The notes below the pieces were generated by a model that worked only from the letters and a program-made list of their open reading frames with translations, made no database searches and was not told the origin of the DNA. From Gammaproteobacteria bacterium (GTDB lineage Bacteria > Pseudomonadota > Gammaproteobacteria > UBA5335), in assembly GCA_011620145.1 (NCBI GenBank), contig WOZT01000216.1, forward strand, positions 7,702 through 13,871: a stretch of DNA of 6,170 nt, given 5' to 3'. A program made the translations under genes and the position numbers. Of this stretch, positions 1 through 6,170 are shown in pieces. Position 1 is the first letter of the stretch; every line of letters starts with the position of its first letter.

Positions 1-828
1 CCCGCGCCGGTGAACTCCGGCATTACCTTTTGCCGCGTGGATCTCCCCGGATGCCCGGCCATCCGGGCTCGCCCCGAGAGCGTCGGTGATACCCGGCTCT
101 CGACCACGCTCGCGCAGGGCGAGGTACGTGTGGCGACCGTGGAGCATTTGCTTTCCGCACTGGCTGGACTGGGTATCGACAATGCCTTCGTGGACCTCAG
201 CGCCGCCGAGGTGCCGATCATGGACGGCAGCGCCGGGCCGTTTGTGTTCCTCATCCAGTCCGCCGGCGTCGAGGAACAGAACGCGCCCAAGCGCTTCATC
301 CGCATCAAGAAACCCGTGGTGGTCGAAGAAGGCGGTAAATGGGCACGCTTCGACCCCTACGAAGGCTTCAAGGTGGGTTTCACCATCGAATTCAACCACC
401 CCGTCTTCAAGCATCACACCAAGCACGCGGAAGTGGATTTTTCGACCACCTCCTTCGTGAAGGAAATCAGCCGGGCGCGCACCTTCGGCTTCATGCGCGA
501 CATCGAAATGCTGCGCCAGAACAACCTGGCCCTGGGCGGCAGCCTGGATAACGCGGTGGTGCTGGATGATTATCGCGTGCTCAACGAAGACGGCCTGCGC
601 TACGAGAATGAGTTCGTCAAGCACAAGATCCTCGATGCCATCGGGGACCTTTATCTGCTGGGCGAAGGCTTGATCGGCGCGTTCACCGGCTATAAGTCGG
701 GTCATGGGCTCAACAACACCCTGTTGCGCCGCCTGCTCGCCCAGCCGGACGCCTGGGAGCGGGTCAGTTTTCAGCGCCCGGAAGAATCGCCCCTGCGCTA
801 CGCGCCGACCTTGGCGGTGGCCTCTTAA
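1..828 (+). CDS. lpxC: UDP-3-O-acyl-N-acetylglucosamine deacetylase LpxC, 5'-truncated by window edge
   Basis: Zinc-dependent cytosolic deacetylase for the first committed step of lipid A synthesis, removing acetate from UDP-3-O-acyl-GlcNAc. The frame is open to the first base and reads P-A-P-V-N-S-G-I at the edge. The GTG at 10 is in frame but is an internal Val, because LpxC normally has an N-terminal strand before this point. There are 275 residues here; alignment of the catalytic residues to E. coli numbering gives a constant offset of 30, so about 30 residues are missing and the full protein would be ~305, the usual length. Counting from base 1: TVEHLL contains E48 and zinc ligand H49 (E. 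coli H79); HKILDAIGD gives zinc ligands H208 and D212 (H238, D242); SGH gives H235 (H265). [13 protein letters not shown] and [12 protein letters not shown] are also family signatures. No lesion is seen. It converges with dciA and shares the TTAA at its stop. Its promoter lies outside the window. Confidence 0.97.
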   Translation, partial: PAPVNSGITFCRVDLPGCPAIRARPESVGDTRLSTTLAQGEVRVATVEHLLSALAGLGIDNAFVDLSAAEVPIMDGSAGPFVFLIQSAGVEEQNAPKRFIRIKKPVVVEEGGKWARFDPYEGFKVGFTIEFNHPVFKHHTKHAEVDFSTTSFVKEISRARTFGFMRDIEMLRQNNLALGGSLDNAVVLDDYRVLNEDGLRYENEFVKHKILDAIGDLYLLGEGLIGAFTGYKSGHGLNNTLLRRLLAQPDAWERVSFQRPEESPLRYAPTLAVAS

Positions 829-848
829 GCCACGGGCGGTTTGGCGCG
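801..848. other. Possible stem-loop across the lpxC/dciA convergent junction
   Basis: By hand: 801-810 can pair with 838-848 (CGCGCC with GGCGCG, then GACC with GGTT including one G-T pair and a bulged T at 842). An inner 5-bp stem GTGGC/GCCAC (817-821 with 829-833) closes a 7-nt loop that holds the shared TTAA. There is no T-tract on either strand, so it is not a classic intrinsic terminator; it might still slow polymerases or protect mRNA ends from either gene. It is also constrained by coding on both strands and may be chance. Confidence 0.3.
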
Positions 849-1271
849 GGAGGCCAGTCGGCGCAGCACCGCCGCCAGGCCCGCATCTTCGGTGCGTGCG
901 GCGAAGGATTCCAGCGCCAGCGCCACCTCCGGCGAGGGCGCCGAGGTGACTTGGCGCGGTGGTCGGTCGGGTGGCATGGTGGGCGGTATCACCACGACCT
1001 CGATGCGCGACACGGCAAGCCCCATGTCGACCAGACGGGGCAGCAGGCCGGGCGCCAGATAGCGCAGCCGGCTGGCCCAGCCGGCGCTGTCCGCCGCCAG
1101 GATGGCGGTTGCGCCGCGGACATTGGCCAGCACGCAGTGCCGGTCCAGGGGATCGGGCAGATGCGGGCGCAGGCCTGCGTTGTACATCGCCAGAGTGGCT
1201 GCTCGCGCGAGCAGGTCAGCGCCCTCCCCGCTGACCTTGAAACAGCGCAGCAGCGGTTTGGGACCGGACAT
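825..1271 (-). CDS. dciA: DUF721 family protein, DciA-type replicative helicase operator
   Basis: A 148-residue protein of the DUF721 family. DciA is the ancestral partner that helps load the replicative helicase DnaB in bacteria without phage-derived DnaC or DnaI; the role here is inferred from family and gene position. The DUF721 core (KH-like fold) spans about residues 15-95: an N-terminal helix ([11 protein letters not shown]), then the strand VLANV, the strand TAILAAD, the hallmark S-x-x-W-A-x-x-L (SAGWASRL, 62-69) and a helix [10 protein letters not shown]. After a proline-rich linker (97-113) a second helical stretch ends in [12 protein letters not shown], as in proteobacterial members. 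The frame is open up to 1487, but the ATG at 1271 is chosen because AGGAGGTT lies 7 nt upstream and the translation before it is not family-like. It stands between lpxC and secA on the opposite strand, the place of secM in E. coli. No clear promoter is seen. The family call is firm; function in helicase loading is not directly shown. Confidence 0.87.
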   Translation of the reverse strand: MSGPKPLLRCFKVSGEGADLLARAATLAMYNAGLRPHLPDPLDRHCVLANVRGATAILAADSAGWASRLRYLAPGLLPRLVDMGLAVSRIEVVVIPPTMPPDRPPRQVTSAPSPEVALALESFAARTEDAGLAAVLRRLASRAKPPVA

Positions 1272-1276
1272 CGCGG

Positions 1277-1284
1277 AACCTCCT
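1277..1284 (-). promoter_or_regulatory. Strong Shine-Dalgarno for dciA
   Basis: On the minus strand this reads AGGAGGTT, a near-perfect anti-16S match, with 7 nt between AGGAGG and the ATG at 1271. It decides the start against the in-frame extension to 1487. It is the strongest ribosome binding site I can see in the window; the three plus-strand starts have weak ones. It lies next to a short palindrome (1284-1293) that might affect its accessibility. Confidence 0.8.
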
Positions 1285-1293
1285 GTTGCAACA
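1284..1293. repeat. 10-bp perfect palindrome upstream of dciA
   Basis: TGTTGCAACA is its own reverse complement and touches the dciA Shine-Dalgarno. With a one-base bulge the pairing can extend by two further C-G pairs (1282-1283 with 1295-1296), which would take in part of the Shine-Dalgarno. It could be an operator half-site pair, a small mRNA hairpin, or chance; 10-bp palindromes do occur by chance. Confidence 0.4.
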
Positions 1294-1298
1294 AGGGT

Positions 1299-1316
1299 CC
1301 CATGCTCGGCCATGGG
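1299..1316. repeat. Inverted repeat, 6-bp arms with 6-nt spacer
   Basis: CCCATG and CATGGG flank a 6-nt spacer (CTCGGC). Together with the palindrome at 1284-1293 it forms two adjacent dyads in the dciA leader, about 65-80 bp upstream of the candidate secA -35. No transcription factor motif is recognised. There is no T-tract on either side, so it is not an intrinsic terminator. Confidence 0.4.
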
Positions 1317-1379
1317 CACTGCTTGACGCAAGGGCCCGCCGATCCGTCCCCCTCTGGCGGGTTCTCTGCCCGTGGCCAA

Positions 1380-1408
1380 TTGACCCACGCCTGCCTCGCG
1401 CATAAGGT
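1380..1408 (+). promoter_or_regulatory. Candidate sigma-70 promoter for the secA-argJ-Nudix operon
   Basis: TTGACC at 1380-1385 matches 5 of 6 positions of the -35 consensus. A spacer of exactly 17 bp leads to TAAGGT at 1403-1408, which keeps the most conserved -10 positions (T1, A2, T6). Transcription would start near 1415 and give an RNA leader of about 57 nt before the secA ATG. Another TTGACG at 1323-1328 has no acceptable -10 at the right distance. This is a pattern match by eye with no experimental support. Confidence 0.5.
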
Positions 1409-1417
1409 GTAGTCCCT

Positions 1418-1471
1418 TTGCCGATCCTGCGGAATTCGCATCGGCCAGCCCACCACCAAAGTCACCTTTAG
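1418..1471 (+). other. Possible 17-codon leader mini-ORF abutting secA
   Basis: A TTG at 1418 opens a frame encoding MPILRNSHRPAHHQSHL and stops with TAG at 1469-1471, directly against the secA ATG at 1472. AAGGTG at 1404-1409 lies 8 nt upstream of the TTG and could serve as a Shine-Dalgarno, but it overlaps the candidate -10, so it would be in the transcript only if transcription starts further upstream. The peptide has no signal sequence and no SecM-type arrest motif. It may be chance; it is listed because secA itself lacks a Shine-Dalgarno. Confidence 0.15.
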
Positions 1472-4177
<2,706 letters not shown>

Positions 4178-4180
4178 TCC

Positions 4181-5392
4181 ATGGCCGCTGGTGAAATTCC
4201 CTGCGAGAATTTGCCGCCGCTGCGCGGCGTGCGTGTGGGCACGGTCATGGCCGGGATCCGCAAGGCCAACCGGCGCGATCTGGTGGTGTTCGCGCTGGCC
4301 CCAGGTGCGACCACGGCCGCTGTATTCACCCGCAATGCTTTTTGTGCCGCGCCCGTCATCGTGGCACGCGCCCATCGGGCCGCCACGACGCCCCAGGCTT
4401 GGTTGATCAATACCGGCAACGCCAATGCCGGCGCCGGCTCGGCCGGGGAGACGGATGCCCGCGACTGCTGCGCGGCGCTGGCCCGGCTGCTGGATTGCGC
4501 GCCGGAGGCGGTGCTGCCGTTTTCCACCGGCGTGATCGGTGAACGCCTGCCGGTGGCGACCCTCACCACGGCCCTGCCGGCGGCAGTCGCCGCCCTGCGC
4601 CCGGACGGTTGGATCGATGCGGCCTGGGGCATCATGACCACCGATACCCGGCCCAAGGCGGTGAGCCGCTCGTTTGTCGTGGCGGGTCAGACGGTGACCC
4701 TGAACGGCATCGCCAAGGGCGCGGGCATGATCCGCCCCGACATGGCGACCATGCTCGCGTTCCTGGCGGTGGATGCCCGCATCGCGGCGCCCGCCTTGCA
4801 GAGCGCCCTTGAGCACGCGGTGGCGCAGAGCTTCAACTGCATCACCGTGGATGGCGATACTTCCACCAACGATGCCTGCTGCCTCGCTGCTTCCGGTGAC
4901 GGCCCGGCGTTGGCGCCGGATTGCCCCGAATGGCCCATCTTCCAGGCGGCGCTGGATGAGGTGTGCCTGAAACTCGCCCAGGCCATCGTGCGCGACGGCG
5001 AGGGTGCCACCAAGTTCATCACCGTCCGCATCGAGGGCGCGCGGGATGCGCTGGAGGCGCGGCAGGTGGCGGACGCCATCGCCCATTCGCCGCTCATCAA
5101 GACGGCGTTTTTCGCCAGCGATCCCAACTGGGGCCGTATCCTGGCGGCAGTAGGCCGCGCCGGAATGGCCGATCTCGTGCTCGAGCGGGTGGAAATCGAC
5201 CTGGACGAGGTGAGCGTGGTGCGCCAGGGCGGCCTGGATCCCGCCTACCGGGAAGCGGACGGCCAGGCGGTGATGGCGCGCACCGACATCACCATCACCG
5301 TACGGCTCGGGCGCGGCACCGAGACGGTGCGGATCTGGACCTGCGACCTCAGCCACGACTACGTGCGCATCAACGCGGAATACCGCACCTGA
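4181..5392 (+). CDS. argJ: Arginine biosynthesis bifunctional protein ArgJ (glutamate N-acetyltransferase)
   Basis: Transfers acetyl from N-acetylornithine to glutamate, recycling the acetyl group in the cyclic arginine pathway; some members also use acetyl-CoA. It is an Ntn-fold enzyme that cleaves itself before the nucleophilic threonine. Visible signatures over 403 residues: LINTGNANAG (75-84); PFSTGVIGE (113-121) with the oxyanion-hole pair T116-G117; IMTTDTRPK (151-159); KGAGMIRPDMATML (179-192), placing cleavage at A189/T190 with T190 as nucleophile, so alpha chain 1-189 and beta chain 190-403; VDGDTSTND (223-231); AIVRDGEGATKF; SDPNWGRI (313-320); and the usual C-terminus YVRINAEYRT. 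All key residues are present. Whether it is mono- or bifunctional cannot be told here. The ATG lies 3 bp after the secA TGA, with only a weak GGA 7 nt upstream, so translational coupling to secA is likely. No feedback region or ARG box was recognised upstream. Confidence 0.96.
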   Translation: MAAGEIPCENLPPLRGVRVGTVMAGIRKANRRDLVVFALAPGATTAAVFTRNAFCAAPVIVARAHRAATTPQAWLINTGNANAGAGSAGETDARDCCAALARLLDCAPEAVLPFSTGVIGERLPVATLTTALPAAVAALRPDGWIDAAWGIMTTDTRPKAVSRSFVVAGQTVTLNGIAKGAGMIRPDMATMLAFLAVDARIAAPALQSALEHAVAQSFNCITVDGDTSTNDACCLAASGDGPALAPDCPEWPIFQAALDEVCLKLAQAIVRDGEGATKFITVRIEGARDALEARQVADAIAHSPLIKTAFFASDPNWGRILAAVGRAGMADLVLERVEIDLDEVSVVRQGGLDPAYREADGQAVMARTDITITVRLGRGTETVRIWTCDLSHDYVRINAEYRT

Positions 5393-5393
5393 C

Positions 5394-6170
5394 GTGACCA
5401 CGCATTGCGGTTCTGTCCCGGTCGCGGTCGGTGTGCTCACCGACTCGGACGGTCGTGTGCTCGTCGCGCGCCGTGCGGCCGGCAAGCCGTGGGCGGGATT
5501 GTGGGAATTTCCGGGTGGCAAACGCGAGATCGGGGAAAGCCGCTGGCAAGCCCTGGTGCGTGAACTCCACGAGGAGCTGGGCATCGTGGCCCAGGCCGGC
5601 ATCCCATTGATTCGCCTTAAATCTCCTGCAGATGGCGCCAAGGCGGTGGTGCTGGATGTGTGGCGTGTGACCGCCTTCAGCGGGACGCCCACAGGCCGGG
5701 AGGGCCAGTCCCTGATGTGGGTCACGGCCGATGAGCTGGACGCCTTGCCCATGCCCCCCGCCAACCGCATCATCCGCCGCGCCGGGCGCTTGCCTGAGCG
5801 CTATCTCATTACGCCGCCGGATCCCATGCCGCTGGAGCAGCTTGTGCAGGCCCTGTTGCGGGCGATTGCGCAGGGCGTGCGGCTGATCCAGATCCGCCGG
5901 CCTGCGGCTTCGTCCGCAGAGCTCGCCGCCCTGGCCGAGGCGCTCGCTCCGGCGCGGCGGGCCCAGGGTGTGATCCTGTTGCTCAATGGCGCTCCCGAAC
6001 AGGCGCACGCGCTGGGCTATGACGGGGTGCATCTGAGCGGGGCGCGCCTGGCCGCGCTGACCATGCGCCCGCCGGATCCGGGCTGGGTTGCCGCCTCCTG
6101 TCATGGCCCGGCCGATCTGGCGCGAGCGAGCGCCTTGGCGCTGGATTTTGCCGTGCTGTCGCCCGTGCGG
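5394..6170 (+). CDS. Nudix (MutT-like) hydrolase fused to a ThiE-like domain, 3'-truncated by window edge
   Basis: The GTG-started frame is open to the last base (259 residues seen; the family is usually a little over 300). The N-terminal Nudix domain (about 8-128) has an intact Nudix box at 42-64: G42, E48, then R56-E57-L58-x-E60-E61-x-G63-I64, preceded by LWEFPGG. Nudix enzymes cleave nucleoside diphosphate derivatives with Mg2+; the MutT-like sequence suggests oxidised dNTP sanitation. A second domain starts at RYLITP (136-141) and resembles thiamine phosphate synthase: GVRLIQIR (161-168), LLLNG (195-199), DGVHLS (210-215), AASCH (233-237) and DFAVLSPV (251-258). It is degenerate: QIRRP replaces the catalytic QLR-x-K, and NG replaces the Mg-binding ND. 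This architecture is known in gammaproteobacteria, often annotated MutT. GTG 5394 is chosen because the first strand (VPVAVGVL) begins by residue 8 and no start codon lies just upstream. It follows argJ by 1 bp with no good Shine-Dalgarno, suggesting coupling. Confidence 0.92.
   Translation, partial: MTTHCGSVPVAVGVLTDSDGRVLVARRAAGKPWAGLWEFPGGKREIGESRWQALVRELHEELGIVAQAGIPLIRLKSPADGAKAVVLDVWRVTAFSGTPTGREGQSLMWVTADELDALPMPPANRIIRRAGRLPERYLITPPDPMPLEQLVQALLRAIAQGVRLIQIRRPAASSAELAALAEALAPARRAQGVILLLNGAPEQAHALGYDGVHLSGARLAALTMRPPDPGWVAASCHGPADLARASALALDFAVLSPVR

Noticed and set aside
951..1412. A 153-codon plus-strand frame ending shortly before secA, considered as a possible secM-like gene
   Set aside because: Most of it is antisense to dciA. 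It has no signal peptide and no F-x4-W-I-x4-G-I-R-A-G-P arrest motif, and the composition is that of a shadow frame.
5370..6104. A 244-codon minus-strand frame over the Nudix gene
   Set aside because: Antisense shadow of a gene with an intact Nudix box; its translation is Arg/Gly/Gln-rich with no recognisable domain.

Overview
The window is a GC-rich segment of housekeeping genes from a Gram-negative bacterium, most likely a non-enteric gammaproteobacterium. Reasons: an LpxC (lipid A synthesis) whose body reads like gammaproteobacterial LpxC; a 901-residue SecA with numbering that matches E. coli SecA at every motif checked; the gene order lpxC / DUF721 (opposite strand) / secA / argJ / Nudix-ThiE-like, which from general knowledge resembles Pseudomonas-type genomes rather than the E. 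coli lpxC-secM-secA order; and ArgJ, which implies the cyclic arginine pathway rather than the E. coli ArgE route. Genus cannot be told from the sequence alone.

Layout: (1) 1-828, + strand, lpxC without its first ~30 codons, normally the last gene of the cell-wall/division (dcw) cluster. (2) 825-1271, - strand, a 148-residue DUF721/DciA-type protein that converges on lpxC so tightly that the two stop codons share a TTAA. (3) 1272-1471, a 200-bp divergent intergenic region with a strong Shine-Dalgarno for dciA, two small inverted repeats, a plausible sigma-70 promoter towards secA, and no recognisable secM. (4) 1472-4177, + strand, complete secA. (5) 4181-5392, + strand, complete argJ, 3 bp after secA. 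(6) 5394-6170, + strand, a GTG-started Nudix (MutT-like) hydrolase fused to a ThiE-like domain, 1 bp after argJ and cut by the window end.

secA, argJ and the Nudix gene look like one co-transcribed, probably translationally coupled unit: gaps of 3 and 1 bp, weak Shine-Dalgarno sequences, and no promoter or terminator seen between them. Their functions (protein export motor, arginine biosynthesis, nucleotide-pool sanitation or a related pyrophosphohydrolase) are not obviously one pathway, so the arrangement is better read as a conserved housekeeping operon than a dedicated system.

I found no mobile element, CRISPR array, RNA gene or clear sign of horizontal transfer, and no convincing undescribed system. 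The points most worth a second look are the degenerate ThiE-like domain on the Nudix protein, the secA leader (no SD, a mini-ORF whose stop abuts the secA ATG), the inverted repeats in the dciA leader, and the overlapping convergent lpxC/dciA ends.
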